Source: Tetrahymena elliotti 4EA | Taxonomy: Eukaryota; Ciliophora; Oligohymenophorea; Hymenostomatida; Tetrahymenidae | DNA: 64,000 nucleotides | Assembly: GCA_000231825.2 (NCBI GenBank) | Contig: JH720300.1 | Location: 1,833,635-1,897,634 of the forward strand | Direction: 5' to 3' | In this document: positions 49,980 to 63,782 of the stretch, one piece after another | How positions within the stretch are numbered: the first letter of the stretch is position 1 | Layout: each line of letters begins with the position of its first letter | Program-made: the position numbers and the translations under genes | The notes under the pieces: generated by a model | What the model was told of the DNA's origin: nothing | The model's input: only the letters and a program-made list of their open reading frames with translations | Databases searched by the model: none

Positions 49980-52900
49980 ATGCTTGTCATATTTAAGTTG
50001 ATACTATCAATACTAGTTCCTATCATTATAGGAGTTTCATATAATCTTTCAGTTTTTTATTATGTGTTGCATCAGAATGTAGAATCATGGTAAAATTTGA
50101 TGGATAATAAATACATAAATAATGTATTAAAGTAATTTTGTTGAATGAAATTATTTTAAATTAAAAGGGAGAAGTAACAGACAGAGTAGATGATAGCAAA
50201 TGAAAAGCAAAAGCTGCATAATACAGTTTATGCACTAAAAACAACAATTGAAATTAGTTTTAACAATGTAAAAATCATATTTCTACTATTTTTTAGAACG
50301 TAAATAACTAACAAAAATTGTGATTAAATTAATTTAGATAGAATAAGACTTGATTAAATTTCAAAACTTTTACACTAAGATGATAAATAAAAAAGTAAAT
50401 GGTAATCCTTTATGATAAAACATCAATAAATAATTAAAATGTTTTTAACATATTCTTTTATTATAATTTAGTAAGAGAAGAAAACCTTTATATACCATGC
50501 TCTTACAGATACTATGCTTTCAATAATTGTACAGAACTGATGTATTAATAATTTAAAAAGAAGAACACTTTTGTTGAAGGTTTTTTTCACAGAACCACAT
50601 TTTTATATGATGAATTTTCATTAGAAAAAAAATAAAGACTTAAAAATGTAATTAAAATAAAAATATTATTTCAATTATCAATTGTGCTAATTTTTATTTT
50701 TATTTAACTCTTGAAGAATTTACATTATTTCTTCTTCTTTTATTAAAAAAAAACATAAGATTTGGGATTCTTACACTCTAGCTAAATCAACTTATTTTGC
50801 TCGCTTAAAAAATCTAATTGCAATAAGTGATGTATTTTAAGCCTATGATGACTCCTTGTTAACAACTGCTCCAATGCTGTAAATAAAAATTGAATTAATT
50901 ACAACATGTATTTTATTTATAATATATATCTAAAGCGATATGAACTTAACAGCATTTTAACCTTATTAGACTTGTATAAAGAATTAAACATTTTTAGAAA
51001 ACTATGATCCTCGATGCAGAGGTTGGTTTTAAAGCACTGTAAAATTGAATTAAAATTGTAAGTGATTAATTACTTTAATTACAAAATAATTTATAAATTC
51101 ATCTTAATAGAATCAGTTTAGTAATATAAACCTTATAAAGATGCTTTTACAAATACAATAACAATGTCAGGGACTACATTACTTTTAAAAGAATAAACAA
51201 ACGAATTCATAGGAATAATAGGGATGGATTTTTAAATTGGTAATCTAATTAATAAAATACTTGCTGCTTCAGACAGTTAAGAAGAATCTTAATTCTAATA
51301 AGGATATTCTTTTCTTTTCCATGAAAATAATAATACAGTAAATAACACCAACATTTTTCAAAATAATTAATTATCAAGGAGTTTATTTACAACTAGCTAA
51401 AGCATTTCCCTTAAAAAATCTAAAAAGAAAAATAAATAACTTAGATAAATTTTTTAAATTTAATAATTATTCTTCTTTTTATTCAGAAATATTATTTTTT
51501 ATTTGATAATTAAGCAAAATAGAGATTAAAAAAAATATTTAAATATTTTATTGAAGACATGAATCATTTCTTGAAATTTAATAGCTTCAAACATAAATAT
51601 TAAAAACTACATTTAAAGATTATTTTAAACCATAATTATCAACTAGTAATTGCCATATCACCAATTATTAATTAAGGGTATGGTTAAAAAAGATATTAAT
51701 TATTATTACAATTTTTAGCTATTTAAAAATATTAAATTAAAATTTTTAAAAGATTAGATTCTTTTTACTTTTTCCATATTCAAAAAACAAAACTAGTGTT
51801 TAAATTTAATACTATTTTAATTTTTTGTTAATTTCCTTTAGTAAATCAATGAATTATTTCATTTTTTGACATTTTAAATTCACATATATTAAATTATATA
51901 TTATGTATATTAAAGATTTTTCACCACAAATATTGGTAAAATACCGACGATGTAGAGTACAGCTTGGAAGATGTCGAATTTAACAAAACAACGTATTTTA
52001 AAGAATAAGACAAGGTTAATTTCATATAAGAAGTTTAAAATGTTAAGGATCATTCTGCATAATTCAATTACAATATTTAAAAATAAATAAATGTAGAAAA
52101 TTTTTTTATTGCTTTCTCTAAGAACAAATAGCAATAGTAAGTTCTTTATTATTTATTTATTTTTTTCTTTATCAATTTAATATCAACAAATTATTTATTA
52201 AATTAGTTATAGCCTTATTTATCCAATAAATTCTTTGTAATCTTGGTCTGTGTATGGAAATAAAATATAGAATAAAATAATTATGTATGTAGGAAGAGTT
52301 TAAATAGATCTAAGATTTATCCTTTAATCTTATAGTGTATTTCAAGATAAAATATTTTAATTGGTCATGATATCTGAAATTGCTCTTATTTTCATCATAG
52401 TCATAGCTTTTAATTTACATTTAGCTGCAGTATTATATTACTAACTTTAAATACCTTTAGAAAGTTTAACTGAATTTCTAAATAGTAGGATCTAATAAAG
52501 CAAATAAAAATTAATTACAAAAACTTAAAAAAAAGCTTTATATGTATCTAACAGGTTTTAATCAAACATTTCATTTGCAAATAAATAATCACCTATTACT
52601 AGACCTAAGTAAAATTCTTATTATGCTGATAGAATTGCTAGCTTATAATTTGAATTTACAAACACTTTTAATATGTCTCCAATAAATAAATATCAGGAAG
52701 CTGATTTTTTGCGAAGTAAACTTTTTTATTTAAAAAATAAATAAATTATTTTAACCCTCAAAACTTACAATCAAATTTGAAAAATAGCTTAACGTTATTT
52801 TCTTCATTAAAAGAATAATAATAATGAGCAATCATTTTTTACATTTACTATAAAAAGAGAGCATCAAAAATAATAAATAATTTTTAATAAAATAAAAAAT

Positions 52901-55326
52901 TAAAATGGTATTTGGAAAATTTAATCTTTTTTTCAGTAAAAATTTTGTAATATTAATTGATAATCATATAATCTTTAAAAAATTATTTCATTAAAATTAA
53001 ACTAATTAATAAAGAATTTATCTTTTACCTGACTTAAAATGTTGTTATTCATGCTATCCTTGAATAGTATTTGATTAATTTTTAATTTGAAATTTAAAAA
53101 AAGATTTACTAAAAAAATCAAATAAACTTTAAATATTTTTTGAATTTAAATTTGTTATCAACTAACTAAAATTACTATTTAATAACAAATCTAATAATGT
53201 TTTAATAAAAAAGAATTAGAGTAGACTAATTTTTTGATTTAAACGAAACAATATTTTGAATTTTTTGAAATTTTTTGTTTTTAATAAAATTTTTTTAATA
53301 TAAATTAGGATAATCTGAATCATTTTAAAAAGTTTTGAGATTAAACTAGTAAGACATAAGCTAAAGTGATAGTTATTAGCTCAATAAAAATTTTTCAATT
53401 AATGAAAATAAATCTTAATTCAATAGTGAGAGTTTTAAGTTGGGTACAGAAACTTAAATTAACAGCACATTTTTCTAATTTTTAGAATATGAGCCTTTGT
53501 TTTAAGAAATATAAATCATATCTTAAACATTTCATCATTTGTAAGCTGTTATAAATTATAAAAGCACATTAATTGATGAGAATGCTAACTTCACAAATTC
53601 AATTCTGCATTTTGCTAAAGCTAGAAAAACCTTCCAGATGATTAATAATAATTATGGATAGATTATAAGCCTTGCTAACATAGGCTATTATTAGCTTTAA
53701 TAAGATTTCAATGATTTATAAATCATTAAAGAAGAGAAATATAATAATGTGGTTGAATATTTTGATTTTGCTCTAAATTTATCTTTGAATGAAATTGGAT
53801 TGAACAATTTTGAAGATTTTAAAACTAAATTTATGGAAGGATCTATTAAAATTAATGATTATCAAGACTACTTATTTCTTAACAGTATTAATTTAATTAT
53901 AATGCTAAAATCAAAACTTATGAAAGTAACTGCCTTTAACATGCTAGATTAATATATTCTTAAAACTAAAAAAGAGAAGGGAAATAACAAATTGTTGATT
54001 CATCAATAAAAATATATTTTACTTTTAAAATAAGCTCTTTAATTACTCTAATTTATAGAAACTGTTATTTTGAAGATAAGAAAATACTCCTAATTAGATT
54101 CTTAAAGTACAGAATAAGATTTAATTGTTCTCAAACTAGACATATTAGAAATATAAATAATGTTAAGTGACTAATCAAATATAAATCAAAGCTTGAGTAT
54201 TCTTTTTAGTGATGAATATTAAGTTATCCTTTAAAATTTGCTTTAAATGAATGAAATTTTATATTTTAAGGATACATTTCAATTGAATGAGTCTAAATAT
54301 GATGATTCTATCCCATACGAAGTTCATAATAGAAATCAAAAATCAAGTAATTTTAGAGAAAGTAACAAACTCAATTAATGTTCTTAAACTACTAACTACT
54401 ATGTTAGCAGAGTTACATATTTAAAGGCCTTAGTCTTATTTAAATAGAATTTATATTATTAATCAAGTTAATTACTTACAAATTTGATAGAAGAAAATTA
54501 CTATCTTGATACACAAATTAAGTATAACTCCTTTAAAGTTTTGAACCAAATATTCATACTAAATGATATACCAAATAAGTATTTGGAATAATAGTTACAC
54601 TTATTCCATAACTCTTAAAAATATGATTTAATCTTTTTTATACAAACAAATGAATATGAAATTCTTCCAAATTGCTCACTGTTCCAAATACTAAATGAAT
54701 TTAAAAATCATTTCATCAAAAAAGATGATAGAGTTTCATTTTATGTTTATAATGATGAAGAAATAATTAATGTTTTTCCACTTATTTAAATCAACGATTA
54801 AAAATAATGGGAAATCTCTATTAAAAGCTTGCTTACATATCTCAATGAAATATGCATTTGCAAAAATGATAAATCTTTGACTTTTGAATAATAATCAAAC
54901 GAAGAGCAGGTTGATGAAATAATTGATGAAGCTTTAAGTTAAATAGTATAAACTAACTTAATTAATATAGTACCAGAAAAAGGTAAATAATAAAAAATAA
55001 ATTAAGATGACTAAAGTCCTAAAAAATTTAAATAAAATATTAGTAGATAAGCTTATATTTTAGTATTTTCTTTTAGCTAAAATGGCTTTGTAAATTAATC
55101 TCTAAGGAAGGAAGAATACCAAAATAACCTCTATAAAAAATTATAGAAATTCCCTTAAAAAATAAAGTTCTTAAATATAGTTAGCTAGTATCATTTAAAT
55201 AGAGTAAATTTTGATTTACTTACTTAATCATCTTCACTTACTTGCTCTTTTTACAAAAATATAAAATAATTTAATAACATTAGTCAACTTAAGCAATACT
55301 TATTAATGAAAAGGTTTACAAAATGA
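49980..55326 (+). CDS. Cache-domain membrane sensor with TPR-like and vWA-like cytoplasmic region
   Basis: Nine exons: 49980..50089, 50168..50394, 50472..50647, 50760..50878, 50936..51057, 51111..51337, 51916..52136, 52207..52715, 53309..55326. They sum to 3729 nt (1242 residues), all phases agreeing. A first membrane segment (about 3-30, IFKLILSILVPIIIGV) precedes an extracellular double-Cache domain marked by YDPRCRGWF (234-242), FIGIIGMDFQIGNL, and FHENNNTIFHHKYW across the exon 6/7 junction, which confirms that 578-nt intron. A second span at about 453-480 is followed by a HAMP-like PLESLTEFL. The cytoplasmic part has a TPR-like unit near 660-700 (YGQIISLANIGYY) and a vWA-like fold from ~1009 (YDLIFFIQTNEYE) lacking the DxSxS metal site. 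No kinase or cyclase domain is present. Cache domains bind small extracellular ligands; output is unknown. Confidence 0.88.
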
Positions 55327-57646
55327 AATAAAGAAAACAGACAAATCAAAAATAAAATTGTCAATCTATTTTCTAGAATGCAATTTAAAAATTATTTTAA
55401 AAACTAAATAAAATTTTAAAAACAAATATTTCAATGTAAATTTTAAATAGCATATTTTAATATTTATTTTTCACTTCATGACAAATAATAACCTAAAAAA
55501 ATTCTATTATTTTCTTAGAAGAAAGTTTAAATTTTTACACTAACTAATCTTCTAAATGAAAACTAAAAAATATTTTTATTTAGAGAAAACTCTTGAATCA
55601 AAAAAATTTCTTTTAAAATAAAAGTATTTATGGAAAACTTAATTATATTTTTTAGAAAGCACTAAATAAATTTTACAAGCTCAAAATGAGTCTAAAAATT
55701 ATAATTTATTTCTTAAAGTATATTTATTACATTATTTCTAGAGATAAAAAATGATTTTATCTAAAACGTATCAATTTAATAAATTTAAGAGATTTTATTA
55801 GAATTTAATTCCAAGAGAAATTTTCTATCATTAATATCAGGCTGTAAAAGTTTTGTAGAAATCATTGAAAATCAAAAATTCTGTATGAATTAATTAAATA
55901 ACATAATTAGTGACTGATTGAGAATAGTAAATATTTATCAAGCTCATAATACATTTTTATTTGTTTTCAAATTATTAATGTCCATGAAAATAATAAGTAA
56001 AAAATTGAAATCTTACTCTCCATCTTTTTAAAGAGTTTGGTTTAAAAATATCATAGTATGTACCTAAATTAAAAACCAATAAATAATTGGTAAATTTTTT
56101 GAAATTAAATCTCTGAAAAATAATAAAATCATGAAGGGGGTAATCAATATTAATTGATATTATCTTACATAAAAAATTAATTTTTAGATTTGTCAAAGAT
56201 TGCATTTTTAAAATTACTTAAAGATAAAAATATCAATTTAATTCCAAAAAAGATATTTTTAATTTTTTGTGAATGTAAACTTATAATCGTTTAAGAGTAT
56301 CCTGAATGGAATTAAAATTTTTCCAATTAATCAATCAAGAATAATATTAATCAAATTCAAAGTAAAAAAATATTAATAGCAGAATTAAGTAAAATTCTTC
56401 TCCAATAATAAAAATGTTATTAAATTTTTTTTTTTTTCATTATTTATTAGGCTAAATCTTTGTTAATCTATTATTTTTAACTGAATCTTTTAACGCTTTG
56501 ATATGTTTCTTTTTTATTAATTTTGTTTTTTCTTTATCTTTTAAATATTATGAATTCTAATAGAAAATTAAAGATAGATTGAGATAAATTTGATTTTCTT
56601 TAAAGTTCTATTTTGCATTTTATTATTTAGAAAAATTATCTGCATTTCTTCTTAAAATAAACAAAATACAAACAAATTTATGAACAAATTCTTAGAGTAA
56701 TTTATGTTTCCAGCTCTAAAAGAGGGATTAAATTATTATGAGAGTAATTTTTTATGAAACCTGATATTTTATGATATCAAATAATGAAATTATGAAGACA
56801 AAATTTAGTTTATTTTTCTTCTTGAAGGTTTACATTCGAGGAGTTTATTAATTAATCTCTAAAAAAAAATTTAGTATTAAATAAAGTTAATAGAAAAATG
56901 AGTGTAAACTTTGAAAATAGCCACAGAAAATATAAATTTATTATCAAAAGAAGTATTTCAAAAATTAACTCTTTTACAAATTTTGAATCTATCTAATCTA
57001 AAAAGAATTCTTCACAAGAAGAAAATAAGTCAAAAAAATGGATATATTTTTAGTTTTCTGAATTAATTTTATTCTAAATGACAAATTTTTGGCTATTCAT
57101 CATCAGAAGAAACAAAATGGGTGATTGATCAAATCTGCTTTGGTTAAATTAGAGTATGTATTGAATTTTTTAAAGTAAGTCAATTTATTAATGGAAAATT
57201 CTTTCATATTTTGAAAAATAATTGACATAGAATTAAGTAAAATTTTACAGGGAGTAATAGCATTAATAAAATTGAAGGTTTTGATTGCAATTTATAGATA
57301 GATATCAGTTAATAATTGAACACTAATATTGGATATTATTTCACACAATTTTTTTTTGATAGAATCTTAAGTGTATTAATTTTGATTCATAGGTTTGAGC
57401 TGTAATAAAGAAATTAGAAAAGTTAAGCAAGAAACTTCTTTTTTACAATAAAAAGATTAATAAATTTGAATGTAATTTATTATCTTCCAGATTTATTCTT
57501 TGATGAATGTTGATTTTAATATTATTATAAAAAATCACTCTATAAATTCTGAGTCTGATTGGTATTTTTTAAAGAGTTAATGATTTAATAAAATTATTAA
57601 TAACAAGTTAAAAAAGTAAATTCAAACAAATATCTCTCTCTTAGAA
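55327..57646. other. 2.3-kb AT-rich intergenic region
   Basis: It separates the Cache sensor from the TLC gene, both plus strand. TGA codons are frequent, and I saw no supported gene, RNA or repeat. Confidence 0.6.
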
Positions 57647-59139
57647 ATGGTAGATTTAATACAAAAATCCAATCTAATTAACAACTTAAGCAAATATGAT
57701 CTTAGGGGCAACTTGTAGGACCAGCTTACTGTATTTGGCTACTCATTTATCTTCTGGGTTGCCTACTTTTTCGTTGTTAACAAAACAGTAGAAATTAAAG
57801 GTATCAACTAAAAAAGCTTAAATGACATAAAAAATAGAATAGTTTCTGCGACACATGGTTTCCTTATAGTGCTTTTATCCAGCTATGACATCGGAGTTAA
57901 TAAACCATAATTGGACAGTTCTAATACGGATTTCCAACAATTTATATTCTTATTTTCTATAGCTTATTTTTTGTATGATTCTATAGCTTGCCTCTACTAT
58001 AAGATAGATGGTATAGGTATTGGCATCCATCACTTTATGGTAGTTATTGCTTATTTATCATCTATGAATTCCTTATATGGGGGAGTCGAATGCATGTGTA
58101 AATATTTTCAATTCTATTTAAATACCTTTTAAATTTAAGATTTTTGTTGTTCTCTTTTTTATGCTTCTTGAATATAAAAGATAGAGATAGATAGTCTTAA
58201 AAAAGACTTAGAAAAAGATAGATTTTTGAAAAAATAATAGTGATTATTATAAGCAATTAATTACAAATACTTGAAAATATTCAATTCATTCAAATATGTA
58301 TTCAATTTTAAAAGTAGGAATAATATTAAAGAATAGATAAATATATTCAAAAGCATTTTAAAAAGCAAATATTTAATTAGATTATTAATTATAAAAAATT
58401 ATTTATAATATAGATGCTTTATTCTTTGCTGAATTGAGTAACTTCCCTATGAATGCAAGATAATGTATGAGATCTCTTAATTTAAGATATACAAATATCC
58501 ATGAATTCTTTGAATATACCTTCATAAGTAATCTTAATTTTCTTATCTCATTCAATAATATAAAAATTTACTTTAAAAATAGTTCTCTATATTATTGCAA
58601 GAGGTGTCTTTGTTCCTTTTGCTGTAGCTCACTGTGTTAAATCTCCAGTTTGTCCTACTTTATTAAAAATAATTTGCGTTGGTTTATTCGCCTAATCAAT
58701 ATTCTATATGTTTGAGTAAAAATTAATTTTGATTAAAAAATTTCTAATTACTAACTAATTTTTTAATAAAGAATGATAAAGGGAATTAAGAGAAGAGGAA
58801 AGTAACAAAAAGAAAGAAAAGAAAAGAAAATTTAATATTTCTGGTTTGCAGAAAATCCTTAAGTATAATAGCTCACTTATTACAGAAAATTGGATTGAAA
58901 GTATGCATAATAATAATTTCACAAACAAATTTCTAAAAAAACTTAATCAATATATAACATAATCTCCAATCAACCATTTAAATAAAGTGTAATTAACTGC
59001 TTTTGCTTAAAAAAGTGATAGCTTAAAAAATATACTAATTTAAAATAATTTATATTAAGTTGACAGAAAAAAATTTATGTAAAAATAAATGCTGAAATTT
59101 ATGAGTTCACAAATTTTAGTCATTTAATAAATAATATGA
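57647..59139 (+). CDS. TLC-domain multipass membrane protein (TLCD/TRAM-LAG1-CLN8 family)
   Basis: Four exons: 57647..58097, 58414..58527, 58583..58715, 58782..59139, total 1056 nt (351 residues), phases consistent. The first intron is long (316 nt). Hydrophobic segments include FGYSFIFWVAYFFVV, the RIVSATHGFLIVLL helix typical of TLC proteins, FLFSIAYFLYDSIACL, and the double histidine IHHFMVVIAYL (H128-H129). Then come the ELSNFPMNAR segment and the IIARGVFVPFAVAH helix. This order matches TLCD4/TMEM56-like proteins, which act in ER or plasma-membrane lipid composition; ceramide synthases share the fold, but their Lag1 signature is not seen. After the last helix there is an unusual ~120-residue charged tail beginning EELREEESNKKKEKKRK. 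Confidence 0.9.
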
Positions 59140-60141
59140 TAAATTATTCATCTATCTATATCTTTATATCTTTCCTTACATAAATTTTGTTTTCTTTTTG
59201 AAAAATATTACTAAAATCTTACTTTATATTTATTTTTTGCTGATTTACACTTCAAGTTTGAATATTCCTTTTTTAAATTTTACAAATTACTTCAATTCTT
59301 TTTTTAATTAAATTTTTGGAAATGAGAAGAGAGTAAAATCATAAAAATTACTAAAGTATTGATCTTATCTATGAAAAATTAATTTAATAGATTTGAATTT
59401 TAGATACAAAAAAATTTCAGCTCAAAGCCTTATTTTAAAAAGGCAATTGGAAAATTAATTTAAAATCATGATTAAAATTATTCACCAGCTAATAATTTTG
59501 ACTAAAGTTATTTTTTTTATTTTTTGAATCCTTCATTTTTTTGTTTATGTATGTGTATCTTTTTTCCTTACACCTTAAAATAAAATTAAAAAAATTAATA
59601 TAAAAAAAAGATAGTTGAATTTAAATAAACTAACACCAAATAAAAAATGTTAATTAAATTTTACCTATTAGCAGAAAAGCTTTTTAAAAATAACATTTCT
59701 TTCCCAAAAAAATGCTCTAATAATAAAAATTATTCCTCATATGACTATAGTGATAATTAATATTTTTAATAAATTTTTTGTTTCTAAAATCTAGGGTTTT
59801 AAATTTAATGACAAAAAAAATAAAAAATAATTATTTTTAAACAATAATTTTAACTGTTTCATAAATAGAAAGCATAAAGTTATTTCAATAAATATCTCTC
59901 TTTATTTTTGTTTAGCACATGTTTATATTGATAAATTAGTGTAATTATTATGAAAATTAGCTAATTAAATTAGGAAATTGTTATTTATTCTTTTACTCTT
60001 TTTAAAAAATGAGATCAGTATCTAATTGAATTTAATAAATTTTTTAGTAAGCAAATAAATAAACAAAAAGTTTTTTGTAAGAAATTAATTAGCACAATTA
60101 GTAAGATAAATTTTCTTTTTTTTAATTATTGATACTTTGAA
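59140..60141. other. intergenic spacer between convergent genes
   Basis: One kilobase of AT-rich DNA between the 3' ends of the TLC gene and the cyclic-nucleotide-binding gene. Nothing further is supported. Confidence 0.6.
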
Positions 60142-63100
60142 TCAAATTAAAGATTGGACAGTTTTTCTTCTGTTTTTTAATTTTTAGTTTTTTTAATCCT
60201 AATAATTTAATTTATTTTCCAAATATTGGGGTTCCAAACAAAATTCTTCTTTAATGCTATCATTAACAGTTTAATAAGCATATTCATTGTTAAATGATGA
60301 ATAATAGGATCCGTTTGAAAATTATTTAGATAAAGATGTGGTAGCAGTAGAATGATCGCTCTAAAAAGAATTTCTTTAGAATATTTATTTTACATTTTAA
60401 TTTAAAGGAATTTAAATGTTGTTTGGTTTTATTGAAAGGCTTTATTCTTAATGATTTGATTGTTGTTAAAATTTTGATTTTCTATTTAAAGTGACAGCAT
60501 TTATAGTAATTGGCGTAGGAATAGCAGAAAAGACCCTCTTTTTACTTTAATTACTCTATTACATATTAGCATATTTGAGTTCGATCTTAGAAGAAAAGAA
60601 TCTTTCTTTAGTAGGTTTCCTTTTTAAAAAGTACCTTTACTCTGTATTTATTTTATCTTATAAATTTTTTAGTTACTAGTTACCATTTATTTGCTGTTAA
60701 TTATAATAGGAATCTATCTTACTAGCAAAATTGTTTGGAGTCTACGAAATTTTACTTGAGCAAAACTAAAGCATTTTTTACATTTTGTTGTCTAAATTTT
60801 ATTTGAGTATTTAATTTTATTTAGAATTGATATCAGAAAATTCAACATAATGTTAAATTTAGTGATAAAATGGCAAATTTTAAGGTGGTGTTTTTAATTT
60901 TGATTTTTATTCAACAAATTTCTTTAGAAATTTAATTTTTGATTGTCTATTCTCTTGCATTTATTTTTCAGATTCAGCTAATTACTCTTACTGCATCATT
61001 AAGTTAAATTTTTTCATGTCTATAAAATCATCTTTAAAGTTAACCACTTCAGTAACTTGTTTACTTTTAAAATAATTAATTTTTAATGATTAAGGTTTAA
61101 TTAATGTTTATTAAAAAAAAATCAAGTAATATTATGGTTTTAAAAAAACATCAATTATTCTAAAATCAATAATCTATCTTATTTCTAAAAAATTAAAGAA
61201 TAGTTTTTTAAAAAATTTTAATCAAAAATTTAATTTTGAGGAATTTGGATTTAATTGATGATTTTGAAAAGTTGGAGTAATACATTTATTGTCATATTGA
61301 AGAATATTTTTAGATGTACTAAATTGTATGAATATTTTTTAATTTAAATTAAATTTATCTCTCGAAAATAATTTTTAAAAAGCGAGAATACTAAAATTGA
61401 TATTAGGTGAGAGATTGATTTAGTAATTCATTAAAGGAAAAAATTTTACTTTTTTAACATTTCACAAGGTAAATGAGGGGGCAGATTTGAGACTAATAAA
61501 TCAATTTTTTTTGTGATTTCTTTCTGGTTGTTTTTGATGAAATCCTTTAAATAATCATTTTCAAGTTTTTCTACAATATTTGAATAAGGTTATCTTGCTT
61601 ATATCTGGTTATACATATTTAGTTCTTCTATTTCTTTAATATGAGATTCTTGCAAGCATTGCTAATGAATATCTTGATCATAGAATTATTCATAATATAT
61701 CTATTAACATAATTTAAATGAATTGTAATAAATAAAAATATTTTAAATACATATGAGGGCAATTTTATGACTTCTAGCTTTACTGACAAAACTTTAGCCT
61801 GAGATATTCTAAAACTATTAGTTAAAACCTCTTTTTCTCCAAAATACTAACTAGGACCTAAAATAAATGAATTTATTCTCTTAATTAGCTAGCTTCTTTC
61901 TTTATTTTATTTTCCTTAGTTTAACTTATAAATTTCTCTTTCCTACTTTTCGAAAGGATTGAAAGTGAGATCAAATTCTTAAGCATTTAGCTAATTTAAT
62001 GGGATTACTTTTTCATCTTAATCTGTACTATTATTTTACTTTTGAATAATTAATAATTGATTTTCTGTTAAATTTTTTGATTACATTTTCTAATTTGAAA
62101 AGTCTAGAGAATTCAATTTCCCCTGAAACTATAAAGTAAATGAAGCTTGAGGGATCTAATTCTGAGTAAATAATGTTATTTCTATAATATGTAGCACTTT
62201 CAAAGTATTTTAGGAAGTTTTTCATTTTTTATTTAGAATAGCTTTTAAAAAAAACAAACTGCTATAAAAATTTGATTTTATTTTCAATAGATTAGATTTA
62301 ATGCTTTTCAATAATATCATTATAAACAGAAGAGCTCAGATAAACTAAGCAGCTCTTTTTCTTAGACATGTAACCTTGTTAAATAAGATTTAAATTTCCA
62401 TCATCAAATTCACCAAATATCTCTCCTTGTTTTAAAATTTTTCTTAATTTCATATCCTTAAAGTGTTAAGCTATTTAAAATATCATATTAAACTCTTTAT
62501 CTTAATTTTAATTTCTATTTTCAGTAGAATAAGGTGAATAGGGACTTGCATCATCTAAAATATCATCTTGTTATTTATGTATAAATAATTAAATAGAGGA
62601 TATTTTTGAAATACTATTTACATTTTGAACTATGCTAGCTTGATAGCTTCGAAATTATTTATGGAGTATTTCTAGAGTCTTGTCTAGATATACTAAAGCT
62701 AGATAATTGCGAAGGTCTAACAAATAAGCTGTTTTTTATCTTCAATAAATTTATGGATTAGGATGCAACCTTAAGAAATTTTTTAGAGTTCTAACTAAAT
62801 TTCCCAATAGATTTAAAGTTTTCTATGCATGAATTAATATTTTTAATAAAGGCTATATCTTCTTAAATGGAATTTTAATCTAAAAAGGCAACACTATCTT
62901 TCTTTTTACCAGCTATTGGTGTAAATGATTAGAATGTCTTTTTTATAGATTGATCTAATTAGCTTAGTCTATGAACAGAAGTTTAAATATCATTTGATGG
63001 ACTATTAACTCTACTGCTTTTTTTTGATGATCTATTAGATTTTTAATCATAAAGTGACTCTTATGAAGTGTTTAAAACATTAGATAAGCTATTTCTTTCA

Positions 63101-63782
63101 CCAAAAGGTTAATTTTCTGTACTATTTTAAGTATCTACTTTTATTTAAGAATTGTTTTGTAGTTCCTTAGTAGTATTAGTAACTTCCTATTCAAAATTTA
63201 ACTACTAGAATTCCATTACTTCTCCTTCAATAACTATGTAGAAGTTATTTTATTGCTTGTTTTTTTTCTTCAGCTTAGCTAATAGTTTTATTTACAAAAT
63301 GCATTATTAAACCCGAATTAAATCTTTTAGTTCAGTTATTCCAAAATAATTTTATTGTATAATTTAAAAATTACATTTGCTGCAGATGAATTAGTTTTAT
63401 TCTACTATTTAGAATTACATTTTTTTTAGCATATCTATATAGAGATCATTTGAAATGTTGGTCTATAGCTCTTTAAAGAATCTGAAGTATTCTAAAAATT
63501 TAATCATAAACTTAATATCCTTCTCTAATTTAACTTTTTTTTTGACTACATAACCAAAGACCTTTATTTTAATTATAAAATCTGCTAAAAACTAATAAAA
63601 TTATTCCAAATTACATTTATAGTCTCTTCATCTTTAACATTCAACTCTTCATTTTTTAATAATGTCTCTAATATAGGTTCAAATAAATGTCTTGTTTGCA
63701 GCTAATTCAATACTTCTATCTATTTGTTTGGTTTGTAAAACTAATTTTTTAACTATTCTACCACATCTGAAAAAGCTTCCAT
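60142..63782 (-). CDS. protein with two cyclic-nucleotide-binding domains
   Basis: Seven exons: complement(60142..61063, 61450..61700, 61751..61990, 62040..62566, 62622..63278, 63375..63561, 63615..63782). They sum to 2952 nt (983 residues) with all phases agreeing; the acceptor of the last intron (386 nt) has in-frame alternatives. The first CNB domain starts with KFLEYFRFFKEL, has FYIVIEGEV near 131 and IFGEF near 387; the ~240 residues between are a Ser/Asn/Gln-rich insertion. The second starts FLQQFVFFKSY, has YFIVSGEIEF near 485 and FGE at 563-565 followed by TNSFRISQA, keeping the arginine of the phosphate-binding cassette. The first lacks that arginine. The C-terminal ~390 residues are Lys/Gln/Ser-rich and helical. 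No kinase, channel or GEF domain is seen, so it may be a cAMP/cGMP-responsive scaffold or regulatory protein. Confidence 0.88.

Noticed and set aside
50268..50296. 29-nt GT-AG intron in exon 2 of the Cache gene
   Set aside because: Using it breaks the phase of downstream exons, while reading through keeps all phases consistent.
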